Source: an uncultured SAR86 cluster bacterium (lineage in GTDB: Bacteria; Pseudomonadota; Gammaproteobacteria; Magnimaribacterales; Magnimaribacteraceae). Taken from it: a stretch of 64,000 bases of DNA. Numbering within the stretch: the stretch's first letter is position 1; each line of letters opens with the position of its first letter. The notes under the pieces were generated by a model that was given only the letters and a program-made list of their open reading frames with translations, searched no databases and was not told the origin of the DNA. The stretch lies in assembly GCA_902532015.1 (NCBI GenBank), contig CACAGI010000002.1:78846-142845 (forward strand). The letters run 5' to 3'. Shown piece after piece: positions 34,560 to 45,106 of this stretch. Position numbers and translations under genes: made by a program.

Positions 34560-35709
34560 ACTTAGGTTATTGCCATTACTTCTTTCAATACTGCTTTTTA
34601 CTGGCTGCTCATCTTTTGGATGGTTAAAGTTTTGGGACAGTGAAGATGAAGAAGAGGGCCCTACTGAATTATTTGCAATTAATCCTTCAGTTCAAATTTC
34701 AACGGATTGGTCAGAGTCTTTTGGAAATGAAAATAATTTTGGAAGATTAATCCCTTCTGTTTACGAAAGAAAAGTATATTTTGTTAGTTCAGAGGGTTAC
34801 CTAGCTTCTTTAGACATAGAATCCGGAAGGACCGAATGGTCAATAGATACTAATGATAATGTCTCTGGCGGTCTTGAAGTAAATTTTAAGACTATTACTT
34901 ATGGAACACTTGATGGTGATTTAGTTGCCTTGGACTATAAAGATGGGAAAGAGCTCTGGAGATCACAAGCTTCTAGTGAAATACTTACCCCGCCTGTAAC
35001 AGATGGTAGTATGCTGATTGCTCAAACGGGCGATGGAAGAATTGCGGGTTATGATTTTAAATCAGGTGAAAGACAATGGTTTCATCAAACAACTCTTCCC
35101 AGACTAACCTTAAGAGGCACATCAAGACCGTACATAAACCAAGGCTTTGTATTTACTGGCTTTGCTAATGGAAAAATTGCAATGATTTATCCAGATTCGG
35201 GGGCCATCAGATTTGAAATACCTGTAACAATTAATGAAGGCAAATCAGAATTAGAACGAATCATTGATATTGATGGAAAATCTTTAATAACTAATGACTT
35301 ATTAATTGCAGCTTCATACCAAGGAAATATAACAGCCATAAATTTAAGAGAAGGAAGACCTGCTTGGCAAGAAAATATATCAACTATAAAAGACTTAACT
35401 TTAAACGGAAATAGAGTAATGGCTGTAGATGAAGCTGACAAAGTAAAAGCTTTTGGGGTAGCAACCGGAGCAATTCTTTGGGAGCAGGAAAATTTAAAGC
35501 TAAGAAAACTTACCTCCCCTGTTTCAATTAGAAATTTTATTGCAGTTGGAGATTTAGAGGGCTATATCCATCTTTTGGATTCGAAAAATGGGGATTTCTT
35601 AGGAAGGAAAAAGATTTCTAGGCGACCTATTATGGAATTAACCTCTGAAAGCAATTTTCTTTTAGCTGTAGATGAATCAGGGAAGATTTTTAAACTCTCG
35701 ATAAATTAA
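34552..35709 (+). CDS. bamB: BamB, outer-membrane assembly lipoprotein
   Basis: 385 residues from TTG 34552, preceded by AGGAG at 34541-34545. Lipobox FTGC gives lipidated Cys19. The rest is an eight-bladed PQQ-type propeller with repeated A-x-D-x-xxGxxxW motifs (ALDYKDGKELWR; AGYDFKSGERQWF). BamB binds BamA in the barrel-assembly complex; bamC is also in this window. Confidence 0.94.
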   Translation: MIKLRLLPLLLSILLFTGCSSFGWLKFWDSEDEEEGPTELFAINPSVQISTDWSESFGNENNFGRLIPSVYERKVYFVSSEGYLASLDIESGRTEWSIDTNDNVSGGLEVNFKTITYGTLDGDLVALDYKDGKELWRSQASSEILTPPVTDGSMLIAQTGDGRIAGYDFKSGERQWFHQTTLPRLTLRGTSRPYINQGFVFTGFANGKIAMIYPDSGAIRFEIPVTINEGKSELERIIDIDGKSLITNDLLIAASYQGNITAINLREGRPAWQENISTIKDLTLNGNRVMAVDEADKVKAFGVATGAILWEQENLKLRKLTSPVSIRNFIAVGDLEGYIHLLDSKNGDFLGRKKISRRPIMELTSESNFLLAVDESGKIFKLSIN

Positions 35710-35737
35710 AAACAATACAAGTTATTGTTCAAAACCT

Positions 35738-37120
35738 ATGTCTTCTGTAATTGCAATTGTTGGTAGGCCAAACGTAGGTAAGTCTACACTGTTTAATATT
35801 TTGACTGGCTCAAAGTCAGCGATAGTAGCTGATTTCTCCGGACTAACTAGAGATCGAAAGTACGGCAATGTTAAAGATTCATCGTTAGTATTAATTGATA
35901 CTGGCGGGATCAGTATGGAAGACAATGATATGTCTGAAGCTATCAAGAGACAAACTGAGAATGCAATAGAAGAAGCAGATAGTATCCTTTTTATTGTTGA
36001 TGCTATTGAGGGCCTTCTGCCCCTAGACGAAGCAATTGCAGACTCTCTTAGAAAGCAAAATAAAAGAATTATTTTAATTATCAACAAAGTAGATAATAAA
36101 GATATTGAGAGTTACTCGTCTGAATTCAATAAACTGGGCTTTGAAGAATCTATCAATGTTTCTGCATCGCATAACATTGGACTTTCAGATATCCGCACTA
36201 CATTAAATAATTTTGAAGATTCGGTTGATATTGACGAATTATCTAGTCCTCATGATTCATTAAAAATCTCCATAATAGGAAGACCTAATGCGGGCAAGTC
36301 AACATTGATCAATCAATTGTTGGGCGAAGAAAGAGTTTTAGTGTCACCTGAATCAGGTACAACTAGAGATTCAATTGAAGTTCCTCTCACCTCTAGCAAA
36401 AAAGACATAACTTTGATTGATACAGCAGGGATGCGTAGAAAAAGATCTATCAAAGAAGAAACAGAGAAATTTTCTGTATCAAAGTCAGTGGAATCTATAA
36501 AAAAGGCTAATGTTGTAATTTTATTATTAGATTCATCTGAAGATATTGTTGATCAGGACATACACTTGCTTGGACTAACCCTAACTATTGGTAGGCCAGT
36601 AATAATTGCTGCAAATAAATTAGATATTTTGGATAACAAAAGAAGGATTGAACTTGAAAATAATATCAATAGAAAGATTAGATTTGCACGCTACTTAGAG
36701 CCTCATTTTATTTCTGCCAAGCAGGGAATTGGAGTTAAGAAACTTCTTAGTAAAGCTGAGAAAGCTTACCATAACAGTATTAAGGAGTTGGATACCGCTG
36801 CGTTAAATAAGATTCTTAAAGAAGCTGTATTTAATCAACAACCACCAATGTCAGGAAGATTCAGGCCAAAGCTCAGATACGTACATGCCGGTGGCAAGAA
36901 TCCTCCGAAGATTGTTATACACGGAAATAATTTAAAACAATTAAAAGATTCGTATACTAAATATTTAGAAAATTTCTTCAGAGACCACTTAAACCTTGGG
37001 GAAACTCCTCTTTCAATTCATTACAAAGATCAACATAATCCCTTCAGCAATAAACCTAATAAATTAACTGATAGACAAATAAAAAAGAGAAAAAGGCTTG
37101 TTAAAAGAAAGAAAAAATAA
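35738..37120 (+). CDS. der: GTPase Der (EngA)
   Basis: 460 residues with two tandem GTPase domains, P-loops GRPNVGKS at 9-16 and GRPNAGKS at 181-188, followed by a KH-like domain and a strongly basic tail (KKRKRLVKRKKK). Der is required for 50S ribosome maturation. The nearest upstream gene, bamB, ends 28 bases before. Confidence 0.97.
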   Translation: MSSVIAIVGRPNVGKSTLFNILTGSKSAIVADFSGLTRDRKYGNVKDSSLVLIDTGGISMEDNDMSEAIKRQTENAIEEADSILFIVDAIEGLLPLDEAIADSLRKQNKRIILIINKVDNKDIESYSSEFNKLGFEESINVSASHNIGLSDIRTTLNNFEDSVDIDELSSPHDSLKISIIGRPNAGKSTLINQLLGEERVLVSPESGTTRDSIEVPLTSSKKDITLIDTAGMRRKRSIKEETEKFSVSKSVESIKKANVVILLLDSSEDIVDQDIHLLGLTLTIGRPVIIAANKLDILDNKRRIELENNINRKIRFARYLEPHFISAKQGIGVKKLLSKAEKAYHNSIKELDTAALNKILKEAVFNQQPPMSGRFRPKLRYVHAGGKNPPKIVIHGNNLKQLKDSYTKYLENFFRDHLNLGETPLSIHYKDQHNPFSNKPNKLTDRQIKKRKRLVKRKKK

Positions 37121-37124
37121 AGGG

Positions 37125-39251
37125 ATGATTAATCGGTATCTAAAATTTCTGTTAATCTACACCTTGATCTTGTTACTAAATCCAATAAACGCAGAAATAT
37201 TGAATAGCAAAGTTCCAGCACCAAAAAAAGTTCCAGTAACTTTTGATGCCCATGGAGTGAAAAGGGTAGACAACTATTATTGGATGAGAGATGACTCTAG
37301 GAAAGATAAAGAAGTAATTTCTCATTTGGAAGCAGAGAATAATTACCTAGAAAGCTGGTTTGATTCTGGTCCAGACCTAAGAGATAAACTATTTGAAGAA
37401 ATTGTTGATAGGATTCCAAAAAAAGAAGATTCAGTGCCCATTAGACTTAAATCTTATGAATATTTTAGAAGATATGAGCCTGGTAATGAACATGGCATTT
37501 ATATTAGAAGGAAGAATAAGAATGCTAAAGAAATCGTTCTAATAGATGTTAATGAATTAGCTAAAGATAGCGAATTTTACCAATTAGCTAATTGGAGTAT
37601 TTCTCCTAAAGAAGATCTGATGGCTTACGCAGAAGATACAACTGGTAGGCGAGAGTACAAAATTAAATTTAAGGACCTTAATACTGGTCAAACATATAAA
37701 AATACTTTATCTAATTGTTCAGGTGATATGGCCTGGTCTTCTGACGGAAGATATTTATTTTATGTATTAAGAGATCAAGAAACTCTTTTACCTTTTAAGC
37801 TTTTTAGGCATGAAATAGGGTCCTCCCAATCAGAAGATGTACTGGTCTATGAAGAAAAAGACTCTACGTTCTATCTTTCAGTAGGAAATTCCAGATCAAT
37901 GCAATTTATTGAGATAAATATTTCTTCTACTACAAGTTCTGAAGTTAGGTTGATTAATTCAGATACTCCAGAAGAGTCTCCTTATACTTTCTTAAAGAGG
38001 GAGTCAGATCATCTTTATTCAATAGAACATGATCCTGAAGATAATCGTTTTTTAGTTGAAACTAATTGGCTAGCCAAAAACTTTAGATTGATGGCTATTG
38101 ATTTAAAAAAATCTGCGGACAAGAATGAATGGAGCGAGTTAATCCCTCATAGGGAAGATATTCTTTTGCAATCTGCTTTAGCATTTCCAAATCATTTGGT
38201 AATCATGGAAAGAGAAAATGGATTAAGGCAATTAAAAATAATCACCAAGAAAGATAATACCGAAAGAAGTATCAACTTTAGCGATCCTGCCTATAGCGCT
38301 TACCTGGCAGCAAATCCTGAGTATTATTCAGAAAAATTTTATTTTGGTTATTCAAGTTTAAGAACTCCAGATAGTTTATTTTCATCTACCCTTTCGAACG
38401 GTAGAAAGAGATTACTTAAGCAAGCGGAAGTTAAAGGGCCTTTCTCGAAAAGTGATTATAAGGTTGAAAGAAAATTTATTGCAGGAAGAGACGGAACTTT
38501 AATTCCAGTTTCTCTGGTTTATAAAAGGACTACCTTTAAAAAGAATAATAATCCTCTGTTTGTTTATGGCTATGGTTCGTATGGGAACTCGATTGATGCC
38601 AGTTTTAGCTCTACCAGATTATCTTTACTAGATAGAGGCTATATTTTTGCTATTGCTCACATAAGAGGTGGACAAGAGTTAGGAAGATCTTGGTATGAAG
38701 ACGGAAAGATGTTTAATAAATTAAACACTTTCTACGATTTTATTGATGTTACTAAGGGTTTATTAAAAAAAGGTTTTGGGCAAAAGGGTAGAGTTTTTGC
38801 AGGAGGTGGAAGTGCAGGAGGCCTTTTAATGGGTGCTGTCGTTAATATGGAACCAAACTTATACAAAGGAATAATTTCCAATGTTCCTTTTGTTGATGTA
38901 ATTACTACTATGTCAGATCCTTCAATCCCTTTAACCACGGGTGAATATAACGAATGGGGTAATCCTGAAAACAAAGATGAATTTGAATATATGATGAGAT
39001 ATTCTCCTTATGACAATATCGAGAAATTAGGATATCCGAGTATTTTAGTCACAGCAGGTCTTTGGGATTCGCAAGTTCAATATTACGAGCCATCAAAGTA
39101 CGTAGCTAAGTTGAGAGATTACAATACCAGCAAGAATCCAATATTATTTAAAGTAAACATGAGCGCGGGTCATGGCGGTGTTAGCGGTAGATTTGAGAGT
39201 CTTAAAGAAGTTGCAATGGAATATGCTTTTTTGATAAGAGTTGATAAGTAA
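37125..39251 (+). CDS. oligopeptidase B-like S9 peptidase, exported
   Basis: 708 residues from ATG 37125. A signal peptide (about 1-23, ending NPINA) precedes a seven-bladed propeller (YYWMRDDSR start) and a C-terminal alpha/beta hydrolase. Catalytic triad: Ser563 in GGGSAGGLLMG, Asp648 in LWDSQVQY, His683 in GHGG. Oligopeptidase B cleaves short peptides after basic residues. E. coli PtrB has no signal peptide; this one does, suggesting periplasmic peptide use. The earlier TTG at 37098 lies inside der. Confidence 0.9.
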   Translation: MINRYLKFLLIYTLILLLNPINAEILNSKVPAPKKVPVTFDAHGVKRVDNYYWMRDDSRKDKEVISHLEAENNYLESWFDSGPDLRDKLFEEIVDRIPKKEDSVPIRLKSYEYFRRYEPGNEHGIYIRRKNKNAKEIVLIDVNELAKDSEFYQLANWSISPKEDLMAYAEDTTGRREYKIKFKDLNTGQTYKNTLSNCSGDMAWSSDGRYLFYVLRDQETLLPFKLFRHEIGSSQSEDVLVYEEKDSTFYLSVGNSRSMQFIEINISSTTSSEVRLINSDTPEESPYTFLKRESDHLYSIEHDPEDNRFLVETNWLAKNFRLMAIDLKKSADKNEWSELIPHREDILLQSALAFPNHLVIMERENGLRQLKIITKKDNTERSINFSDPAYSAYLAANPEYYSEKFYFGYSSLRTPDSLFSSTLSNGRKRLLKQAEVKGPFSKSDYKVERKFIAGRDGTLIPVSLVYKRTTFKKNNNPLFVYGYGSYGNSIDASFSSTRLSLLDRGYIFAIAHIRGGQELGRSWYEDGKMFNKLNTFYDFIDVTKGLLKKGFGQKGRVFAGGGSAGGLLMGAVVNMEPNLYKGIISNVPFVDVITTMSDPSIPLTTGEYNEWGNPENKDEFEYMMRYSPYDNIEKLGYPSILVTAGLWDSQVQYYEPSKYVAKLRDYNTSKNPILFKVNMSAGHGGVSGRFESLKEVAMEYAFLIRVDK

Positions 39252-40492
39252 TGAATTTAAAAAGCACGGAAGCTATTAAAGAAGACTCTAAGATTTTATA
39301 CAGTTTAATGCTGATAATAATTTTTGTCAGTATGGGTCAGTCAGTCTATTGGCAAACTATGCCAATAATTGGTAGAGAATTCGGTTTCTCTGAGATGGAA
39401 ATTAATACAGTTGTCTCCATTTCTGCTGCTATGTTCATTATATTCACACCTTTCTGGGGAAGACTTAGTGATAGGATAGGAAGAAAGTCTGTTTTACTTG
39501 TAGGTCTAACAGGTTATGTTTTATCTAATATAATTTTTCTATATTCAGCTTCGATAGGCCTTCTGGGCTATGTTTCTGGTTTTTTTCTTCTACTGATACT
39601 CTTGGTTTCTAGAATTATTAATTCAGCTGTTGGCGCGGCCTCACGTCCAGCAACCGGAGCTTATGTAGCTGATGTTACTTCTTTGGAAGAAAGATCTTCG
39701 GGCATGGGAAAATTTGGGGCAGCTAACAACATAGGAACGATTTTAGGACCGGTCTTGGTGGGCTCAATAATAGGAATTAATATCTTCAATTTTGAGATAG
39801 AAGGGTTTACTTTATTAACACCTCTGATTGTTATGTCATTTTTAATGATAGTTGCAATACTCTTTGTTTTATTATTTTTACCTAATAAGAAAAGCACTGG
39901 TCCAGATGAAATAAATTCAGAAAGGCCTACACTTGATAAGAATCTGAAAATGCTTATTTCCATCGGGGTAATAGTTTTTACCTCTTTTGCTATCGTGCAA
40001 TCTGTCACTGCTTACTACGTACAAGATAGATTTTCTTTAACTTTAGATGAAACAGCCAGATCAACTGCTCTACTTCTAGGAACCATGGCTCTAATGGCCA
40101 TCGTTTCTCAATTAACTTTCGTTCAAAGGTTTAAAGGACCTCCTTTAGAGTTGATAAAGTATTCAATTCCTTTGTTTGTTCTTAGCAGTCTTATCATTGT
40201 TTTTTCTCCTTCTTATACTTTCATATACCTTGGAATGGCTATTATGGGATTAGCGATGGGACTAGCTTCGCCTGGTTATACTTCCGCAGCATCCTTGAAT
40301 GCGGATTCTAATAATCAAGGGGCAGCTGTGGGATTGGCAATGGTAGCTCCTGGTCTAGGTTTTACTTTGGGCCCTTTCTTGAGCGGCTTGTTATATTCTA
40401 TTTCAATTAACTTGCCTTTTTTATTCATCTTACCTTTGTTTATGGTAGTTTTATTTATTTTGCCTAAACTGAATCCAATAACTACAAATTAA
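39251..40492 (+). CDS. MFS transporter
   Basis: 413 residues, 12 predicted helices. The MFS loop motif GRLSDRIGRKSVLLVG lies between helices 2 and 3, and the motif-C-like GAANNIGTILGPVLVG is in helix 5, as in drug/proton antiporters of the TetA/DHA1 type. Substrate unknown. Its ATG overlaps the stop of the peptidase gene by one base, so the two are probably co-translated, perhaps linking peptide breakdown to transport. Confidence 0.87.
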   Translation: MNLKSTEAIKEDSKILYSLMLIIIFVSMGQSVYWQTMPIIGREFGFSEMEINTVVSISAAMFIIFTPFWGRLSDRIGRKSVLLVGLTGYVLSNIIFLYSASIGLLGYVSGFFLLLILLVSRIINSAVGAASRPATGAYVADVTSLEERSSGMGKFGAANNIGTILGPVLVGSIIGINIFNFEIEGFTLLTPLIVMSFLMIVAILFVLLFLPNKKSTGPDEINSERPTLDKNLKMLISIGVIVFTSFAIVQSVTAYYVQDRFSLTLDETARSTALLLGTMALMAIVSQLTFVQRFKGPPLELIKYSIPLFVLSSLIIVFSPSYTFIYLGMAIMGLAMGLASPGYTSAASLNADSNNQGAAVGLAMVAPGLGFTLGPFLSGLLYSISINLPFLFILPLFMVVLFILPKLNPITTN

Positions 40493-40498
40493 AAGGTA

Positions 40499-40528
40499 TT
40501 GGTATTTAACAGCCTCTATAATTATAAT
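40499..40528 (+). promoter_or_regulatory. probable sdh operon promoter
   Basis: TTGGTA (40499-40504) and TATAAT (40523-40528) with an 18-base spacer; a second TATAAT lies at 40517-40522. AGAGG at 40566-40570 serves the sdhC GTG start. Confidence 0.5.
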
Positions 40529-40574
40529 ATGCAAGCTTTAAACACGCCCACCAAGCAAATCCTAAAGAGGAAAA

Positions 40575-40961
40575 GTGACTGAAAAAGATAATCGACCAGT
40601 AAACTTAAATTTACTTACAATAAGTCTTCCAATTATTGGACTTTCTTCTATTTTGCATAGAATTTCAGGTTTAATTGTCTTTCTGGCTTTTCCTTTACTA
40701 GTTTGGCTTTTTAGTATTTCCCTTGAATCAGAAGAAAGCTTTTCTTACTTACAAAATCAATTTCAGCAGTTGTTAGTTTTTAAAATAATTACTTTTTTGT
40801 TATTTGTAGGTTTTCTTTACCACGTTTTAGCGGGTACAAGAAAACTTTTAGCAGATGGTTTTGGTATAGGAGAAACTTTACACTCGGGTAAATTAATCTC
40901 TTGGGTAGTCTTTGGTCTCACTTTTTTAATTTCTTTAGCTTTCTTTATCCTAATTTTATGA
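40575..40961 (+). CDS. sdhC: succinate dehydrogenase cytochrome b556 subunit
   Basis: 128 residues from GTG 40575. Three membrane helices; SILHRISGLIVFL is the quinone-site and first-helix signature, and the haem-ligand histidine lies in YHVLAGTRKLLAD. It anchors the SdhAB catalytic part and binds ubiquinone. The stop overlaps the sdhD start (ATGA). Confidence 0.94.
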   Translation: MTEKDNRPVNLNLLTISLPIIGLSSILHRISGLIVFLAFPLLVWLFSISLESEESFSYLQNQFQQLLVFKIITFLLFVGFLYHVLAGTRKLLADGFGIGETLHSGKLISWVVFGLTFLISLAFFILIL

Positions 40962-41314
40962 CAGCAATGAGTAAACTAGGTACGGGCACTAGAGACTTTT
41001 TAATAGTGCGTATTTGTGCACTTTTAATGCTGTTATATTCTTTGTACCTTCTTGGATATCTCATCACTGGAGAAATTAATAATTTTGCTAAGTGGAATTC
41101 TTTTTTTGAGAGTTCATTAAACAAGGTTTTAAGCTTAATTTTTTTTGCTGCCTTCGCTGTCCATACTTGGTTTGGAACCTGGGCAATAGCCAGTGATTAC
41201 TTAACACCTAAAATTATGGGCAATTTTGGTAGCTTTGCCTATATTATATTCAGAGTATTGGTAGCTGCCGTAATAGCCTTGGTTCTAACTTGGGCAATAT
41301 TAATAATTTTTTAA
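40958..41314 (+). CDS. sdhD: succinate dehydrogenase membrane anchor subunit
   Basis: 118 residues from ATG 40958 (ATGA overlap with sdhC; a longer frame starts inside sdhC). Three helices; HTWFGTWAIASDYLTPK carries the second haem histidine and the quinone-site segment. Pairs with SdhC in complex II. Confidence 0.92.
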   Translation: MTAMSKLGTGTRDFLIVRICALLMLLYSLYLLGYLITGEINNFAKWNSFFESSLNKVLSLIFFAAFAVHTWFGTWAIASDYLTPKIMGNFGSFAYIIFRVLVAAVIALVLTWAILIIF

Positions 41315-41320
41315 ATAAAT

Positions 41321-43114
41321 ATGCTAGTTAACGAAGTAATAAATGCTAAAGATTTACCAGTGATGGAGTTTGATGGAATTATTGTGGGCGGGGGAGGGGC
41401 TGGTATGAGGGCCTCACTGCAATTGGCTGAATCAGGCTTAAATACTGCGGTTATATCTAAAGTTTTTCCGACAAGATCGCATACGGTCTCAGCCCAAGGA
41501 GGCATAACATGCGCTATTCAAAGTGATGACCCTGATGATGATTGGAGATGGCACATGTTTGATACTGTAAAAGGTTCAGACTATATAGGAGATCAAGAGG
41601 CTATTGAGTACATGTGCAGTGAGGGACCAAAAGCCGTATTTGAACTTGAGCACATGGGTTTACCGTTTTCTAGAACAGAGGAAGGAAGGATCTATCAGAG
41701 ACCTTTTGGAGGACAATCAAAAGATTATGGCAAAGGAGGTCAAGCAACAAGAACTTGTGCTGCTGCAGATAGAACGGGGCACAGCCTATTGCATACCCTT
41801 TACCAGGCTAATTTAAAAGCGGGAACTAATTTTCTAAATGAATGGTTTGCAGTTGATATGGTTTTAAATACTGACGGAGCAGTAGTTGGTGTTATTGCTT
41901 TTAAGATTGAAACAGGCGAGATTTATTACATTAAATCGAAAGCTACTGTTTTAGCTACTGGTGGTGCGGGTAGGATTTATGCCTCTACAACTAACGCACT
42001 TATAAATTCAGGAGATGGAATCGGAATGGCATTAAGAGCTGGAATGCCAGTTCAAGATATAGAGATGTGGCAATTTCATCCAACAGGAATTCATGGAGCA
42101 GGAACGCTAGTTACCGAAGGATGTAGAGGAGAAGGTGGATATTTACTTAATAAAGATGGCGAAAGGTTCATGGAAAGATATGCTCCTAATGCAAAAGATT
42201 TAGCAAGCAGAGATGTTGTAGCAAGATCTATGGCGCTAGAAATTCTAGAAGGAAGAGGGTGTGGACCAAATGCAGATCATATCTTTTTGAGATTGGATCA
42301 TTTAGGTCCTGAAGTTGTACATAAAAGACTCCCGGGTATAACAGAATTATCAAAAACGTTTGCTGGAGTTGACCCTGCAGTTCAACCTATCCCTGTCGTT
42401 CCAACTTGTCATTACATGATGGGAGGGATTCCAACTAACATCAATGGGCAAGTTATTACAGTGCAAGATGGTCAAGACAAGGTTGTAGATGGCTTGTATG
42501 CAGCTGGTGAAGTGGCATGTGTTTCTGTTCACGGAGGAAATAGATTGGGAGGAAATTCTTTATTGGATTTAGTGGTATTTGGAAGAGCTGCCGGTATTTA
42601 TATAGAAGAATCTATGAAACAAGGAGTTGAACTAAAAAAAGCTTCTCATGAAGACATTGAGAAAGCTCTTGAAAGGCTTAACAAACTTAACGCTTCTTCT
42701 GAAGGCGAACAAGTAAGCGCTTTAAAAGAAAGAATGCAGCAAAACATGCAGAATAATTTTGGTGTATTTAGAACAAAAGATTTGATGGAAAAAGGCATAG
42801 AAGATTTATCCCAGGTAAGAGATGAAGTTGAAAACATGCACCTTAAAGATAAGTCGGCAACTTTTAATACGGCTAGAATAGAGGCATTAGAAATGCAAAA
42901 CTTATTTGAAGTAGCTGAAGCTACTGCAGTAACTGCAAATTCAAGGAAAGAAAGTAGAGGTGCCCATTCAAGAGATGATTACCCAGATAGAGATGATGAA
43001 AATTGGTTAAAGCATTCAATTTACTTTTCAGAAAATAAAGAAGTAAGCAAGAGAGATGTTAATTATAGACCTAAAACGGTGCAAGCATTCCAACCAATGG
43101 TTAGGAGTTATTAA
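41321..43114 (+). CDS. sdhA: succinate dehydrogenase flavoprotein subunit
   Basis: 597 residues. FAD site GGGGAG at 23-28, covalent FAD histidine His54 in [10 protein letters not shown], active-site HPTG ([12 protein letters not shown]) and [10 protein letters not shown]. It oxidises succinate to fumarate in the TCA cycle. The stop overlaps sdhB by one base. Confidence 0.97.
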   Translation: MLVNEVINAKDLPVMEFDGIIVGGGGAGMRASLQLAESGLNTAVISKVFPTRSHTVSAQGGITCAIQSDDPDDDWRWHMFDTVKGSDYIGDQEAIEYMCSEGPKAVFELEHMGLPFSRTEEGRIYQRPFGGQSKDYGKGGQATRTCAAADRTGHSLLHTLYQANLKAGTNFLNEWFAVDMVLNTDGAVVGVIAFKIETGEIYYIKSKATVLATGGAGRIYASTTNALINSGDGIGMALRAGMPVQDIEMWQFHPTGIHGAGTLVTEGCRGEGGYLLNKDGERFMERYAPNAKDLASRDVVARSMALEILEGRGCGPNADHIFLRLDHLGPEVVHKRLPGITELSKTFAGVDPAVQPIPVVPTCHYMMGGIPTNINGQVITVQDGQDKVVDGLYAAGEVACVSVHGGNRLGGNSLLDLVVFGRAAGIYIEESMKQGVELKKASHEDIEKALERLNKLNASSEGEQVSALKERMQQNMQNNFGVFRTKDLMEKGIEDLSQVRDEVENMHLKDKSATFNTARIEALEMQNLFEVAEATAVTANSRKESRGAHSRDDYPDRDDENWLKHSIYFSENKEVSKRDVNYRPKTVQAFQPMVRSY

Positions 43115-43854
43115 TGAGTCAGGCTATTCCTGTTGCACAACTGAAATCAGTAACGATGAGTATCTATCGTTATGACCCTACTCTAGATGAAAAACCTTAT
43201 ATGCAAGATATCGTAATTGAAGTGCCAACTGATAAAGATATTATGGTTTTAGATGCTTTACATTTAGCCAAGGATCAAGAGCCTTCATTATCTTATCGCA
43301 GATCATGTCGTGAAGGCGTTTGTGGTTCAGATGGAATGAATATAAATGGAAAAAATGGTTTGGCGTGTGTAACTCCTCTATCGGAAGCTGTAAAAAGAAA
43401 TAAACTTACTTTAAGGCCTATGCCTGGTTTGCCAGTGGTAAGAGATTTGATAGTAGACATGAAACAATTTTACGATCAATTAGAAAAGGTAAAGCCCTAT
43501 TTAATAACTAAAAGCGACAACCCAGAAACTGAAAGAACACAAAGTCCTGAGGAGAGAGAAGAACTTGATGGGCTTTATGAGTGCATTTTATGTGGTTGTT
43601 GCTCAACCTCTTGCCCTTCTTTTTGGTGGAATCCAGATAAATTTTTAGGACCTGCTGCCTTGCTTCAATCTTGGAGATTTATAGCTGATTCAAGGGATGA
43701 AGCAACCGAAGAAAGATTAGATGCTTTAGAGGATTCATTTAGTCTCTATAGATGTCACGGCATCATGAATTGCGTATCTGTTTGCCCTAAAGGTTTAAAC
43801 CCTACAGAAGCTATTTCTAATATTAGAAATAAGCTCATTACCAGAGAGAAATAA
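43114..43854 (+). CDS. sdhB: succinate dehydrogenase iron-sulfur subunit
   Basis: 246 residues. [2Fe-2S] ligands Cys65, Cys70, Asp73 and Cys85 (the Asp is as in E. coli); [4Fe-4S] and [3Fe-4S] motifs CILCGCCSTSCP and CHGIMNCVSVCPKGLNP. It passes electrons from SdhA to quinone. In E. coli sucA and sucB follow; here sucC is next, after 79 bases. Confidence 0.97.
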   Translation: MSQAIPVAQLKSVTMSIYRYDPTLDEKPYMQDIVIEVPTDKDIMVLDALHLAKDQEPSLSYRRSCREGVCGSDGMNINGKNGLACVTPLSEAVKRNKLTLRPMPGLPVVRDLIVDMKQFYDQLEKVKPYLITKSDNPETERTQSPEEREELDGLYECILCGCCSTSCPSFWWNPDKFLGPAALLQSWRFIADSRDEATEERLDALEDSFSLYRCHGIMNCVSVCPKGLNPTEAISNIRNKLITREK

Positions 43855-43880
43855 AATATTTATTAATTCTTTCAGGCCTA

Positions 43881-43908
43881 TTTAACTTATTTTCTAATTG
43901 CGTAATAT
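43881..43908 (+). promoter_or_regulatory. possible sucCD promoter
   Basis: TTTAAC (43881-43886) and TAATAT (43903-43908), spacer 16, in the 79-base gap between sdhB and sucC. It would allow sucCD to be expressed separately from sdh. Confidence 0.35.
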
Positions 43909-43933
43909 AGCTCCCTAAATTTGGGATAAAGCT

Positions 43934-45106
43934 ATGAATCTTCATGAATATCAAGCAAAACAACTTTTTCGCGATTATGGGATAGCCGTATCTGATGGCA
44001 TTGCTGCCTCCTCAGCTAAAGAAGCTGAAAAAGCTGCTCTTTCTTTAGGAGTATCTAAATGGGTTGTTAAAGCCCAAGTCCATGCTGGAGGAAGGGGAAA
44101 AGCTGGAGGGGTTGAGGTAGTTGATAAAATTGAAAAAGTTAGAGAATTTGCTGATAAATGGATAGGAGCTAACTTGGTAACTTTTCAAACCGATGCTGAC
44201 GGGCAGCCCGTTAATCAAATTTTAGTTGAAACTTGTACTGAAATAGAAAATGAACTCTATCTAGGTGCTGTTATTGATAGAGCTTCACAAAGGCTTGTTG
44301 TAATGGCTTCTACTGAAGGCGGTGTAAATATTGAAGAAGTAGCTGAAAAGACGCCTGAAAAGATATTTAAGGTAGAAGTAGATCCTATTGAAGGCATTAA
44401 TGCTATGGATGCTGATAAATTATCTTCGCTTTTGGGCCTCAATGATTCTCAGAGCTCGCAATTTAGAAGTATTTACAAAGGAATGGCTAAGCTCTTTTTA
44501 GAAAAAGATCTGGCTTTATTGGAAGTTAATCCTCTTGTAATTACTGGTTCCGGTGATTTACTTTGCTTAGATGCTAAAATAAATATAGATTCAAATGCTC
44601 TTTATAGACAAGAAGCTCTCAATGAAATGCGAGATACTTCTCAAGAAGATGAAAGGGAATCAAAAGCTGCAGAATGGGACCTAAGCTACGTTGCTTTAGA
44701 TGGAAATATAGGGTGCATGGTAAATGGCGCAGGTTTAGCGATGGGTACTATGGATATTATCAAGCTACATGGAGGAGAACCTGCTAATTTTCTTGATGTG
44801 GGCGGCACAGCTGATGCAAAAAGAGTTGCTGAAGCATTTAAGATTATTTTATCTGATAAAAATGTTAACACCGTCCTAATTAATATCTTTGGAGGTATTG
44901 TTCGTTGCGATGTGATAGCTGACGGCATTGTTGAAGCTCTTACGGTAATGGGAGTTTCAGTTCCAGTGGTAGTAAGGCTTGAAGGCAATAATGCCAAAGT
45001 AGGCCTTAAGACTTTGGATGAATGTGATTTAAACATTATCCCAGCTTCGAATTTACAAGAAGCTGCTGAACTGGCAGTTAAGGCATCTAAAGGAGAAATA
45101 AGTTGA
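43934..45106 (+). CDS. sucC: succinyl-CoA synthetase beta subunit
   Basis: 390 residues. ATP-grasp N-terminus ([31 protein letters not shown]) and C-terminal flavodoxin-like ligase domain ([15 protein letters not shown]). With SucD it converts succinyl-CoA to succinate and forms ATP or GTP. The stop overlaps the sucD TTG start (TTGA). Confidence 0.97.
   Translation: MNLHEYQAKQLFRDYGIAVSDGIAASSAKEAEKAALSLGVSKWVVKAQVHAGGRGKAGGVEVVDKIEKVREFADKWIGANLVTFQTDADGQPVNQILVETCTEIENELYLGAVIDRASQRLVVMASTEGGVNIEEVAEKTPEKIFKVEVDPIEGINAMDADKLSSLLGLNDSQSSQFRSIYKGMAKLFLEKDLALLEVNPLVITGSGDLLCLDAKINIDSNALYRQEALNEMRDTSQEDERESKAAEWDLSYVALDGNIGCMVNGAGLAMGTMDIIKLHGGEPANFLDVGGTADAKRVAEAFKIILSDKNVNTVLINIFGGIVRCDVIADGIVEALTVMGVSVPVVVRLEGNNAKVGLKTLDECDLNIIPASNLQEAAELAVKASKGEIS

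Noticed and set aside
43910..43925. Near-palindrome CCCTAAATTTGGG before sucC
   Set aside because: Imperfect symmetry, AT-rich core and no T-tract; could easily arise by chance.
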